The notes under the pieces were generated by a model that saw only the letters and a list, made by a program, of their open reading frames with translations, was not told the origin of the DNA and did not search any database. From Escallonia rubra (lineage: Eukaryota > Streptophyta > Magnoliopsida > Escalloniales > Escalloniaceae): DNA of 64,000 nucleotides. Below, in pieces: positions 22,586-33,361 of the stretch. How positions within the stretch are numbered: the first letter of the stretch is position 1; every line of letters starts with the position of its first letter. The position numbers and the translations under genes are program-made. The stretch spans positions 62,001-126,000 of the forward strand of contig JAVXUO010000235.1 in NCBI GenBank assembly GCA_033065855.1, given 5' to 3'.

Positions 22586-24426
22586 TGTTCTCAACCTATC
22601 CTGACTGCATCTATGGACCCACTGGGTGTCCCGTTTTACGCGACACGTTACCGTATTCAACGGTCAATTTTTCAACGCTCCCAAGCCGGTCAAACGACCA
22701 TGCTCAAGTTACGTGCATTTTCTCCTTCGAAACAACCTTGGCGCGCCTTCCCCTTAAGGGGGTCGGCGTGCCTCCCACGTATGCTCTCCCTTGGCCTTGT
22801 GCCGACGTGTCGTCTCTGCGACCCTCGTCGCCCGTTGTCGCCCGCGCGCCGTCACCTAGACGACCGTCGCTCGCGGCCGAGCGCCCGCCACGCCGGCTTC
22901 ACGGTGCCCGTTGCCCAAGCGCCTGTCGCCCGTGGTCGCGCACCTTCTCCGTGACGCCAGCTGTCGCCTCTGCGCGCCGTCTCTGCGGCGCCCGTGGTCG
23001 CACGCAGTCTCCGCGTCGCCCGCGCACCGGCTTCACGGCCCCTCGTCACACGTCGCTCGTGCGCTGGCTTCACGGCGCCCGTCACCCGTGGTCTCACGCC
23101 GTCTCCGCAACACCCGCGCGCCGACTTCCCAGCGCTCGTCGCCCGTGGTCGCGCATCGTCTCCACGGTCACACATTGTCTCCACGACGCCCGTGCGCAAT
23201 CTTCAACACTCTGTCACGCCCATGCGCCGCGCCGCTGATACAGTCGCGCCTCTAGCTCTATGTCACACTACCACGCTCCTTGCACTGGTTCATTCTATCA
23301 CCACACCATGCGCTCCTTGCCTTGGTCATGGAACATGCTTCGACTCACTCTCCGATGTGTGCAGCATCCCGCAGGGATATGTGACTCATCCGGGACACTA
23401 TCTCTGCCAGAGAGCTTTTCAACTCCCCTTCTGCCAGGTAGACGGCTTCTCCGGGATGCTACCTCGGCCTGCCAGGTAGATGGCTCCTCCGGGATGCTAC
23501 CTCAGCCCGTCAGGTAGACGGCTCCTCCAGGATGCTACCTTGACGGGCTTCAAGTGCTCCGGCATAAGGACTCACCCGGGTGACTCCTCCGGGACACTAT
23601 CTCCACCAGGGAGCTCTAAGTGCTCTGGTATGAAGACTCCCATTATGCCAGATAGACAGCTCTTCTGGAATGCTACCTTGGCCCGCGAAATAGGCTACTC
23701 TTCCGGGACACTATCTCCACCAAGGTGTCTGCTAACTAGCCTATGTGCTCCGACACTGAGGGCTTCTTCAGCACCCCTAGGGCCTATGACCCCCCGGTCA
23801 CTCCGAGACGGGAGCAGGTCTCCGAAGGGCATCGCGCCTAGTCCGCCTGGCAGTTGGGCTTCAGGTCTTCCCCCCGCTACGAGGCCTGTGAGACTCTGCA
23901 AGGGCTTGGATTGGTGGCTAGATCAAAGGGTGTTCTCTGGCCACATCGACGCTGTAGGAGCCAGTCTTTCTAGACAGATAGAGCGACGCTGTGAGGAACC
24001 GGTCTTTTTGGATCCCCTGGTGATGTGTCACTCCCAGTGGATGACACGTGTCAGCTGATGACATATGCACACTTTTCCCTATAAATAGTGGACTTTGAAT
24101 TTCATTTTCAGAAGAATTCCCTCATTTGACAATTTCACTTTCTCATTCTAGAATCCAAATCCTCTGAAATTCTAGAGAGAGAAACATAGTCGGACCCAGA
24201 CATTGGATCGTGACGCTGGACCTAACTCCTAAGTAACGGGCTGTGACTGTCGTCGTATATTCATCATGTGCCGTCGTCCTCACAACACTGCCACCCTCAG
24301 GCTCTGCCTGTCTCTGCCCTTGCTCCACATTTGTTGTATCCCATATTAACACACTTGACATCTGACTCGGATTACATTCCTTGTGGCACCTCCACGTCAG
24401 CTGCGAACCCACTTTCCTTGGCATCA
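22586..24426 (+). mobile_element. solo LTR, copy B (1,841 bp), same family as 10010-11473
   Basis: It starts TGTTCTCAACC and ends GGCATCA, flanked by perfect 5-bp direct repeats AGATT (22581-22585 and 24427-24431). Head and tail match copy A: CCCACTGGG, CGGTCAA and CACTTTCCTTGGCATCA-type blocks. In place of copy A's TTGGCC repeats, the U3-like part holds a strongly GC-rich tract of about 40-60 bp units built on CGCCCGTGGTCGC (about 22820-23200), followed by the CTCCGGGATGCTACC minisatellite (about 23385-23720). The promoter-like zone has GACACGTGTC and a TATA box at 24080-24087. Its separate target duplication shows that A and B are independent insertions. It lies about 300 bp upstream of the RBM34-like ATG, on the same strand. 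The long frames inside are GC-driven. Confidence 0.88.
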
Positions 24427-24662
24427 AGATTTGATTGTTTTTAAAATTTCGCCTTTCCCAAATTTTATGTCCCACGGGACAATTTTGGTCCCAAAGTTGT
24501 ATCAGGTTCCGAAGTTACATTTTAATACCCCGTAGCAGGTACAGTTCGACTATCCGGCCTCAAAACCTGTCCGATTCAAAACTCTGCTTCAGCGACAGTT
24601 CTGGTCGTCGCACAGAGGAGAAAAAAATAAAAATCAAATGATTGGTCGGTGCTTTGTACCTT

Positions 24663-24708
24663 TTAGGGTTTCGTTTAGCTTTAAAAGTCTAATTTACCTT
24701 TAGGGTTT
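24663..24708 (+). promoter_or_regulatory. two telo-box motifs upstream of the RBM34-like gene
   Basis: TTAGGGTTT occurs at 24663-24671 and 24700-24708, the reverse complement of the telo-box AAACCCTAA. In plants this motif is common near the start of ribosomal-protein and ribosome-biogenesis genes, which fits the predicted nucleolar role of the downstream product. Confidence 0.55.
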
Positions 24709-24726
24709 CGTTTCGCTTCTTATCGT

Positions 24727-24792
24727 ATGATAAATGGCCAAGAAATCCAAGGAACCAGACACCAGTCCTGCCAGCAACAATGGCGACTCTAA
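24727..24792 (+). other. overlapping uORF at the RBM34-like start (21 codons)
   Basis: An ATG at 24727, seven bases before the main ATG and in another frame, runs to a TAA at 24790-24792. It has C at -3 and A at +4, a weak context. The main ATG has T at -3 but G at +4, so leaky scanning is likely. Confidence 0.45.
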
Positions 24793-27700
24793 TAATCGCA
24801 ACATTTTCAAAACGCTATTCGGAGATATCGAAGAACAGGGTTCAATCTTCACGGACAACAACCCGTTCCGCAGAAAGCCATCTGAAGGCCCTTCCCAAAC
24901 ACATGATTCGGCTGAAGTCCCTGCTGATCTTGGTGAGGTAAAGAAGAGGAAGAGGAACAAGGAGAAATTACCAAACAGTCACCTGCATTCCAATGGTGAA
25001 GAAGCTTCCGAGACTCCTTCAGGTATCAAGAAATCCGAGAAAGGTAGACCCGCAAAACCTAATCTTGATTTGGACCCTAGTGATGGAGCCCAAGTGAGAA
25101 ACACAAATGGAAGAAATGAAAAGAATGGGAATTTGGGTGAGCCCTTAAACCCTAGTTTTGATATTGGGTCAAATGAAAGGAAAGTCAAGAACGGTAATTT
25201 GGGTTTGGAATTGAAGGACAATAGAAGCCCAAGTTTGGGTTTGGAGATTAAGGAAGAGGGAAAGAGAAAGAAGAAGAGGAAGAGGGACGAGCTGGAGGCG
25301 GAGTACGAGGCAAAGCGATATGGAGTGGTTGTGAATGAGGAAAATGGAGAGTGGGGAATGGGAGGGAAGGTTGTTGGAGAGAAGAGGAAGAAATTGGATA
25401 GTGGAGAGGATATGCTTGTGTCAAAGGAAGGGTTTGATGATGAGGACAAGCTATCGAGGACGGTTTTCGTCGGAAATTTGCCACTGAAGGTGAAGAAGAA
25501 GGCATTGCTGAAAGAGTTTACCCAGTTTGGAGAGGTTGAGTCTGTGCGAATTAGATCTGTGCCAATATTAAATGTGGGTGCATTCTACTTCGTTTTGGAA
25601 GTTTGATTTTCTTATTGTCTTGTGATAGCGCTTTTTTAATTACAAGCTTGTCTTTGCTTGTGTTCTCCCTCCAGAGCAAGACACCCAGGAAGGGTGCCAT
25701 AATGAAGAAGCAAATCAATGAAGCAGTTGACAGGTATAATCACACTCGTATATATTGCTTTGTTGTTTGATTTCTTGCAAGTTAGAGTTGGAAATTAACT
25801 CCAAATTTAAAGTAGCCATGAATTATCTTTGCCTGTTTTATGTTAGTATTGGACTTCCCGTGTCATAGTAGATGGGGTTCTTTTTGTTTGCTCTTCTTTT
25901 GTTATTTGCGTGATTGGTTTAAGATGGTGGGTCGTGGAAGTTGTGGTTTTTGTTTCGAAATTCCTATTTTGCAAATGTTACCGACGGGGACACTAGACAC
26001 TGCAGCTTCTAAAAGAAGCTAATTTCGGACATCGCAAGACTTTTCTGAATTACAGATATGTGTGTGTGTGTGTGTATTGTTTTTGATAAGTAAATGTTAT
26101 AGAAATCACTAATTTTTGTACGCATTTATTAGTGTAAGTTTTTCATATGTAACTAATTTCAATCAATCTATAGCAATCAGAAGATGCACATCATAATTGC
26201 TGATATATATTCTAAGAAAGGAGAAGCAGCAAAAACCCATTGAAGAAACATGAAAAGAAAGTGGTAAAGGAAAGAAAGAAGTATTACAAAGAAGAAAGAA
26301 GAGGAAGAATCAAAAACTAAGAAGAAGAAGAAAGTATAAGTGTACTAATATTTCCAAAATGACCTCTGCAATAAGAATTTAGATTGTGTTTTTGCTCGAT
26401 ATGTGTGCAACATCTTTCCAAAGGCGTCTGATGCGTGTCCAAAAAGTGAAAAATATATAAAATATTGAACATTGTCACCTTGGCTGTTAGATGTCCAAAT
26501 ATCGGATACTGATACCTTGTTATATGAGGTGCCCGTGCATAGTTGCGCTCTTACAATCTTTGTCCTTATTTCCTTTTCGTTGTGCTTGATCATTAATAGT
26601 TTGATCATTGCAGTGTTCATGCCTACATTGTCTTTAAGACGGAGGAATCTGCTCAGGCTTCTTTGTCCCATAATATGGCTGTGGTATGTTACTTCTCAGC
26701 GAGTTGATTGATTAGCATAGATATAGAATCTGATATCTTTGCATTCAATGCTAGAAATAAGTGGTTGCTTCTTTGGATCTAGGTTGGAGGAAATCATATC
26801 CGGGTTGACAGAGCATGCCCACCTCGCAAAAAATTGAAGGGGGAAGATGCTCTACTGTATGATAACAAGAGGACTGTTTTCATGGGCAACCTGCCTTTTG
26901 ATGTGAAGGTGAGTTCTTTGTGTATCATTTTATATATGTGAAGTGCCAGTAGATTTTCCTCTTTCCTGTAATGATGTCTGTTTCATTTGCAGGACGAAGA
27001 AATTTACCAGTTGTTTTCTGGTATCAAGACTCCAGATTCTGGCATTGAAGCTGTTCGTGTTGTTAGAGATCCTGGTACAAGTGTGGGAAAAGGCATTGCA
27101 TATGTCTTATTTAAAACAAGGGTATGGTCTGTAATTACGTTATGCACATGCATATGAAGCTGAAAATAATCGATGGCCTTGCTCTTTCTTTTCACTGCTG
27201 AACTAAGATTCGTTTTAAGATCTTGCACTTCAAGGGTGGTCTATCAACTCTATACAAGGCCACTAAGTTTGTTCTGTTCCTCGGTTCAACACTGATTTTC
27301 TTTTGAAGTTTATGTTGGAATTGACATATTGAATGGGACAATGGGGAAAATGGCAACAACCAAAATACACATGGCCAGTGCGAAGAAGTGCTTCATGTGA
27401 TGATCGTATATGAGCGTGTATGAACTATACAAGAAAATCATGATTTTTAGTTCTTGGCTAGGAATATGCAATTGAGCTTTGGTCATGCTAATCCCTCATT
27501 TTTTTGAAACTTGAGATACCCTTGTAACTCTTGTACATTGTTAGTATTACTGTCATCTAACATTTATCTTTACTGGTAGCAAACTGCATGTGCACCCAGC
27601 GAGGAATACAACCAAAAAGGTAAGAAACTTAAATAGTTCTCAAATTAAGACTTGACATAATGACGCAAATAGTTCGTTAGAAGCCCACAAAAACAGAGCT

Positions 27701-30700
27701 AAGATAATATGAAGAAGCAACAGAAGAACAGAGGCTAGAGGTTGACTAAACCCATGGACGATTAATAGTTACTGCTTGCTTTTGGATTAATGAGCATGGG
27801 TAGATACAATGAGAATGGACCTTGGTAGTTGGAATGGAAAAGTATTGCGTAGTAATTGTCTTCTTTTAATTTAGATTCTCTGAGGTGCATTGTTGACCCT
27901 GTATCAACGTGTGGGGTTTGTTTTCCTTATATGCTAGGAAACATATTTAATTGAGTTTTTCCGTGAGTGGACTCTGGAAAGAGATTGGGAGAGATCAAGA
28001 GAGGCCCTACTCTCCCAGGATTGAGTTTTTGGGCCTTCTCGTAAGGACTCTAGATTGTTGGTACATGATGAAAATTTGATTCAGCAAACAACAATTAAGC
28101 TGTAACCTTCCTAAGAAGGGGTTTAGTACAGAAGAAAATATGTTGGGGGGAAGAGTCTATGCATTGAAGCATGGAAGAAGGATCTGCTCAGCAGAGAATT
28201 ATTTTGTCCGAGGAAGGTTTTGCGAGGAAAGTAACTTCCAAAGGAAGGGTCTGCAGGATTGATTAACTTCCTGGAGAAAGGGTCTGGGGAACAGAGTAAG
28301 TTCCCCTAAAAAAGGGATTGTATACTAAAGTAACTTGCCGGAGGTAGATCTACAATTTTAGAGGCGGTGGTTATCGAAGCCATAGAGTTGGTTACTGCTG
28401 GGAAGGATATATGTTGTGTCAGGAGCAAACTAGTTAGCTGTGGGATCTGTTTGGAAACATTTGTTCATTGGTTGTTTGCTGTTGGGAGCACTGAGATTTT
28501 TTTGGATCGAGAGATACGGTTTGTGCGTTACCTTGGTGCTCTATTCACAATTTGGAGACTGATAACCACACTTATACTATGATGCGTGTCTCTTTTGCAG
28601 CAGCTAATCACCTCTTTAGGAGAAGTTCTTAGGTGAGGAGTTCCAACCACGTCATACCATTGGGATATTGCCACTGAAAGTGGCACCTAGTGCAGATTGC
28701 ACTTGGGTCCAGTTTTTGCTATGCTTTTGCTTGATTTGTGATCCCCCATTGACTGTCACCATATTTGACGTGGTGGAGACTCCCCACCTAAGAATTGCTT
28801 CCTCTTTTGGGACTGCAGGCTTTTGGGATGGCCTGCGATTTGACCCAAATCACAGCTCTCATGCATTGCTCAACCTTTCTCACCTTGTATTTTTGTGGTT
28901 TAAAGCTACATTGGTCGTCTTGGGAAGCACTCATTTGGATGGGTGTGGGCAAAGGATTTTTTCTCCTTCTATTAAAAGCAACATGGTTAGCTGCTGGGGC
29001 TGTTGCGAGCCTGTTTCGTTGGTTAATCGCTGCTGGGAGCATTTTGGTTCTCGATTTGTATAGCGAGGAGGTGTATGGCTTTTGGGCGTTGGCTAGTGGG
29101 AGGGTGATAGGTGGAGACAGATGAGAGGAAAATGATTCTTCATACAGTGATTTGAGGCTAATAACTTTTCTTAAGGAGTTCTTAGGTGAAGAGTCACAGC
29201 CATGTTGGATGACGACAACCACTGAGCTCTTGCTGCTTACAAGCGACTCTGTAGAGCCCAATTTTTTCTGTGCTTTTGCTTGATTGGTGAGCTCTCATAA
29301 GCTGTCGCCATAATAAACGTGGTTGGGACTCCTTGCGTGCTTGGTTCTTTAGGAACCACATGCTTCCCTTTCAGGATGCTATAGGATTTGACAAGAGTCA
29401 CTTGTGGCGAAGAGCTCTTATCTTATTTCCTATCACATGTATGCTGTTCTCATTTGTTGTTGGTTCAAAGCTACATTTGTTATCTTGGGAAGCACTCATT
29501 CGGGTAATAGCTCATTGGATATCCTTAAAGATACAAGGTGTGGAAGGTTCCTATATAATTATCAGCGTAATACAGGGTGAGCTCGTCCCTAGGGAAATGG
29601 TAGGAGGCCTGAAGATCGCTAGTTTGTCGAGCTCTTTGCATATCCTATTGACAGATGTCTCTTGACTAAATGACTCGTTCTTTCTGTTTCTTCGTAGAGG
29701 GTGTTTGGAAGCTCTTTCTCTCTGAAGATACTAGTTGAGAGGCTTACTTAGTTGGGGTTCTTGGTGAATTGTCCTTTACTTGAGGAGGTGGTAGTATTAA
29801 GGGGACATTGGCATATCTCTAGGTCCATGTTAAAAGGCGACATGTACCCTTCTTTTTATTAGTGGGGGCATTTTGGTACAAGTTGAGGTAGTACCATCAA
29901 TATGTACATATATCAGTGCGTATTGCTCTCTCTCTCTCTCTCTCCCCCCCCCCTCTCTCTCTCTCTCTCTCAGTTGAGACTCATGTCAGGAACTTCTGAG
30001 ATCAATTTCTGCGCTTCACTTATGAGCTCGGCCCTAGCCAAGAGGGGTGCTTTTTTCAAGTTACAGAAGGAGAAATTCACACTCGCATATGTGAAGTCGA
30101 CCCTTCCCCGCTTCCTGCAATTAAGTGCTGGTTCTGTTTATAGTCTTTTCAAAACACAACATATGTAAAGGTTGAACCATGATTGGTGTTTAGATTCCTA
30201 GGAGCTACAATTTTTTTGATATGGGGTGTTGTTTTAATGAATAAGCAAGAGAATATTATTACCATAAAGGTGGCTCTTTCCTTTTTGTACATGCTGGATT
30301 ATGCATTTTTTTTCCTTCCCTTTTAAGCATTGTTTCTGTTACAACCTTTCTAGTTAATTTGTGGTAGGATCATAATTGGGTAGAACTTAGAAGAGATGAA
30401 TTAAAGTAAATGTCACCGATGCCTCGTGGCTTGTGTCTTTTGGATAGCTTATTCACTTCTTTTCTGGCAAAAGCATCTTGTAAGGCTTTTGAGGTTTTGC
30501 AAAAATTTTGATCACATGGCTTGTGCACTCGGTGCCTTCTATTTCTTTTTACTGATAGTTAATTGTAAGAGCTCCGAATTTTTAGTTGGTTGCTAATTTC
30601 TTATTGCTATGCCACCCTCGTAAATTGTGTGTTCCCTGTTGACGAAAGCAAACCTTTTAAGTTGTGTATGCTTGGCATGCAGGATGCTGCGAACTCAGTA

Positions 30701-31126
30701 GTTAAAAGGCGTAGCTTAAAGATCCGGGATCGTGAGTTGAGGCTCAGTCATTCCAACTCCACACCATCCAAGAGGAAAAGTGCCGAGAACAATGTTTTTC
30801 CTAGGAAGAGGTTAGCGGTGGAATCCAGAACTCCTGCCAGTAACAACAAGGTGAAAGAAAAGGCTGCCATCACTTATCAGGGTATGCGGGCAAGCAAATC
30901 TGGTGTTCAAAAGAAGTTCCATGCAAAACGCACTGAGCAGGTGAAGTTAAATCAGACTCAGACAGTGCAGAAGCTGAAAGTTCGCAGTGACAAAAGACCA
31001 ACTGTTGCTGCCAGAAAAGCAAAGGCACTGAAGGGGAACGTTGGTGATGGTGGGAAAAAGCGCAAGCTGGAGAGTCGAACTCCGGAAAGTGCACGTAGAG
31101 ACAGGAAATCCAGAAAATTCAGGTAA
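24734..31126 (+). CDS. RBM34: RBM34/Nop12-like nucleolar RNA-binding protein, two RRMs
   Basis: Six exons: 24734-25573, 25675-25733, 26614-26683, 26783-26908, 26993-27121 and 30683-31126, all GT-AG and in frame, 555 aa. The N-terminal about 240 residues are charged, with basic clusters such as KKRKRNK and KRKKKRKRDE (likely nucleolar signals) and an NIFKTLFGD motif near the start. RRM1 begins at R242 with RNP2 VFVGNL and RNP1-like AYIVFK. RRM2 begins at R353 with RNP2 VFMGNL and RNP1 KGIAYVLF (398-405). The C-terminal tail (about 430-555) is rich in Lys/Arg and ends KSRKFR. Domain order and the VGGNHIRVDRACPPRKK linker match plant RBM34-like proteins related to yeast Nop12, a factor in 60S ribosome assembly. 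Introns are short except the last, 3,561 bp, which carries duplications. Telo-boxes upstream support a ribosome-biogenesis role. Confidence 0.93.
26057..26075. repeat. (TG)n microsatellite in RBM34-like intron 2
   Basis: Nine to ten GT units lie inside the intron between 25734 and 26613. Otherwise this intron is unremarkable. Confidence 0.8.
28608..29525. repeat. diverged direct duplication inside RBM34-like intron 5
   Basis: Two units spaced by about 555-565 bp share ordered blocks: TTCTTAGGTGA (28626, 29179), TGCTTTTGCTTGATT, GTGGTTGGGACTCC-type, and TCTTGGGAAGCACTCATT (28918, 29483). Spacing drifts through small indels. This may be two copies of an unknown repeat or an old tandem duplication. 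Confidence 0.65.
29929..29972. repeat. (CT)n microsatellite with C run
   Basis: CT units interrupted by a run of C within intron 5 of the RBM34-like gene. Confidence 0.85.
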
Positions 31127-31144
31127 TGTTAACATCGCAATAAA

Positions 31145-33361
31145 CGCCACAACAAGAACAAAGCTTGAACGAGGTCATAGTTGTATCATGACTGAACCAT
31201 TATAATCACCGCAAGATTTATATGATGTGGTTTACGTATGTTACAAAATGTAATTTGTTGCTTCACCTCCTCGTGTTGTTTGGGCACGAGTGGTTCCATG
31301 ATATGATATGTCTGAGTGAAGTTTCTTCCAGCGATTAAAAAGATATACTGTTGGAATGAGTCGCATTTTATGGACGTGTCAAAGAAGAGAGTAATCTCGC
31401 CTTCTTTTCATCTACCTCCATCACCTCTTCTGCTATGCTTTTACTTTCTATATAATTTGGCATACTTTGGGAATAGGGAACCTAGCGACTCCTCCAGCTG
31501 AGACAACCTAGAGAAAACACGCCAAGTTGGGGAAGTCCAGTGCTCTTCCTCCTCCTCCTTGCACGTGGGGATGTAGCCCAAGTTGCGTCGAGGCAGAGCC
31601 TCTGTGGCGAGCAAATGTGCAAAAAACTTGCCCAAATTTCACAACTGCATACTAGTCGTGTTCTCGAGCCATTGAATCATGTAATGTTGTTGGACAAAGC
31701 ACATCTGTAAGTATTCCTGAGAGACGATGTTGGCCATACACAGGCGCCCCAAAACACTGTAAATATGAAGGTAGCTTCTCTCTTGCCAGCAGCATTCAAA
31801 TAGCACGGCACAGAGCTTTGGTGTAGGGATAATAGGCGCAGGGTTTACAAGCAGCATCTGCAAGGAAATGAGTTCAGAAACGGTTCCTTCGTCGATTAGA
31901 TGGGCCATAGAGTTGACCAAGGCGTGTCCCTGATGCCTGTAGTAGAGGTCCTCTGATTCTTCTCTTGACTAATGCTTGACCGAAGGCATGAAAACTTGTT
32001 TCCGGATCAAACGACGAGTTTGATTGAGTTCGTTCGAAAACTTATGAATTCCTTCTGTCTGGCTTCTGGACTTAGGAAGAATTCTGTCTGAATGACTTGT
32101 CATCTCATATATATAGAGGTGGACGGAAGTGTTCTTATTGAACTGTACTTCTTTTGATGATTATCTTTTAATTTTGTAAAGAGATAAATATCATTTTACA
32201 CGTGGTAAATTTTTATTCGACCACGTAATGATACACGTGTCAGCTTCCTATTCGTCATTCATCATTTAATTTAATGATAAATAAATGACACGTGTCAATT
32301 TATAATTGGCATAAAATTTACTCTTCTACAGGGATATTCTCGGCTGAAATCATGTGGCGCTTGCGGCATCCTGATAATTAAGGGGCTTAATGTAACCATC
32401 AATGTTGTCCTCCATGGGATGGAATCTTGGGAAGATGCGAGCGAATATTGCACCACTTGCGTGACTCGATTTGGGAGATGTTGACGGTTACAAGGTCGTC
32501 GAGTTCCACTCCGAGAACAGCCCACGGGACGCGATGGTAGGCACGTTTGGCATGTGCCTGCTTGGACCGAGATCTTTGGGCATGATTCCCGAACCGCAGT
32601 TAGGTGTGGAGAAACTTTAAGACACCCTCGGGGGAAATGCGTGGAGCCACTCTAGAAGTAGTGGACGTGATTCTTTTTCCTTAAAGTTGCCTTTGCCTTA
32701 GTTGTACTAGTCTTGGCCAACCCGATTAGTATTTTTCTTCTTTTCTTTAAGCAGCCATTGTCCTTAAGCCCAAAACCTGCCGTCCCTGATCACTTCGAGG
32801 ACACTGCCGATCACCATTTTTTTATAGGAAAAAAGGGCATTCCTTAAACTTTATTTGGTTGTGAAGCAAGTTGACACATGTGAAGGGTATTCTGAATATT
32901 TTGGCATAAAAATATGCTGGTTATCAGCCGCCGCCCAACAACCCACGATACACGCACACCAGCATATTTTCAATCTGTACGCTGGAAGTATAATTATTGC
33001 CAAATAGGTAAACATCAATATCATTATACCTAAATGAATTCAGAGTTGGGCACTGTGCGTATTCGTATCTCGTGACAAATGATACATATCCGTTACGTGT
33101 ATGAATATATTTTGGGTCACGTCGTATTGGCATTTGACACCCTCGAATTGCAATATAACACATAGCAGATGAAACAGAGCTGCAATAGACTCCATCCGAG
33201 GTCCGATGCCACCTTCGCTCGGCATCCATCAACCTTTGGACTCTGTAAAGATGGAATGCAGCTACGAATGCATTTTGCTAGTCTGTACAGAAGTGATGCG
33301 CCAAGGTTGACTGGAAATCAAGAGCACAAAATCAGCCCAACGTGTTTCAGCTGACAGAATG
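31145..33361. other. intergenic DNA between convergent RBM34-like and VTT genes
   Basis: Contains the possible small minus-strand gene at 31639-31908. Further right (32200-33361) is AT-rich DNA and the likely 3' UTR of the minus-strand VTT gene. A perfect palindrome GACACGTGTC lies near 32287-32296. Confidence 0.45.
31639..31908 (-). CDS. possible small protein (about 89 aa) of unknown function
   Basis: A minus-strand frame from ATG at 31908 (MAHLIDEGTVSEL...) ends ENTTSMQL at 31639. The frame stays open a little upstream without an earlier ATG. It has normal-looking composition with several Cys and aromatic residues and no low complexity. A TATA-like TCTATATATATGAG lies upstream on the same strand (about 32105-32118), with an ABRE/G-box-like GACACGTGTC beyond it. 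I recognise no family. It could be a small gene, the end of a decayed gene, or chance. Confidence 0.25.
   Translation of the reverse strand: MAHLIDEGTVSELISLQMLLVNPAPIIPTPKLCAVLFECCWQERSYLHIYSVLGRLCMANIVSQEYLQMCFVQQHYMIQWLENTTSMQL

Larger units (their letters stand above)
27122..30682 (+). other. RBM34-like intron 5 (3,561 bp) with internal duplications
   Basis: Donor ACAAGG|GTATGG and acceptor GCATGCAG|GATGC, phase 0. It contains a series of short imperfect repeats built on GTAACTTCC and GGAAGGGTCTG (about 28100-28350), a diverged direct duplication (about 28608-28960 and 29164-29525) and a CT microsatellite (about 29929-29972). Frames at 28367-29665 are short, on both strands, and resemble no known protein. 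Confidence 0.75.

Noticed and set aside
22573-23479. Several long overlapping frames (up to 221 codons) on both strands rich in Arg, Pro and Ala
   Set aside because: They coincide with the GC-rich array of LTR copy B; frames are open in several phases because stop codons are rare in such DNA. No domain is recognisable.
10010-24426. Copies A and B as the two LTRs of one 14-kb retrotransposon around the TPS gene
   Set aside because: Each copy has its own 5-bp target duplication (GGTAG and AGATT) and no primer-binding site or retroviral genes lie between.
28367-29665. Frames of 71-157 codons on both strands in RBM34-like intron 5
   Set aside because: Inside a well-supported intron, overlapping each other on both strands, with no known domain; better explained by duplicated non-coding sequence.
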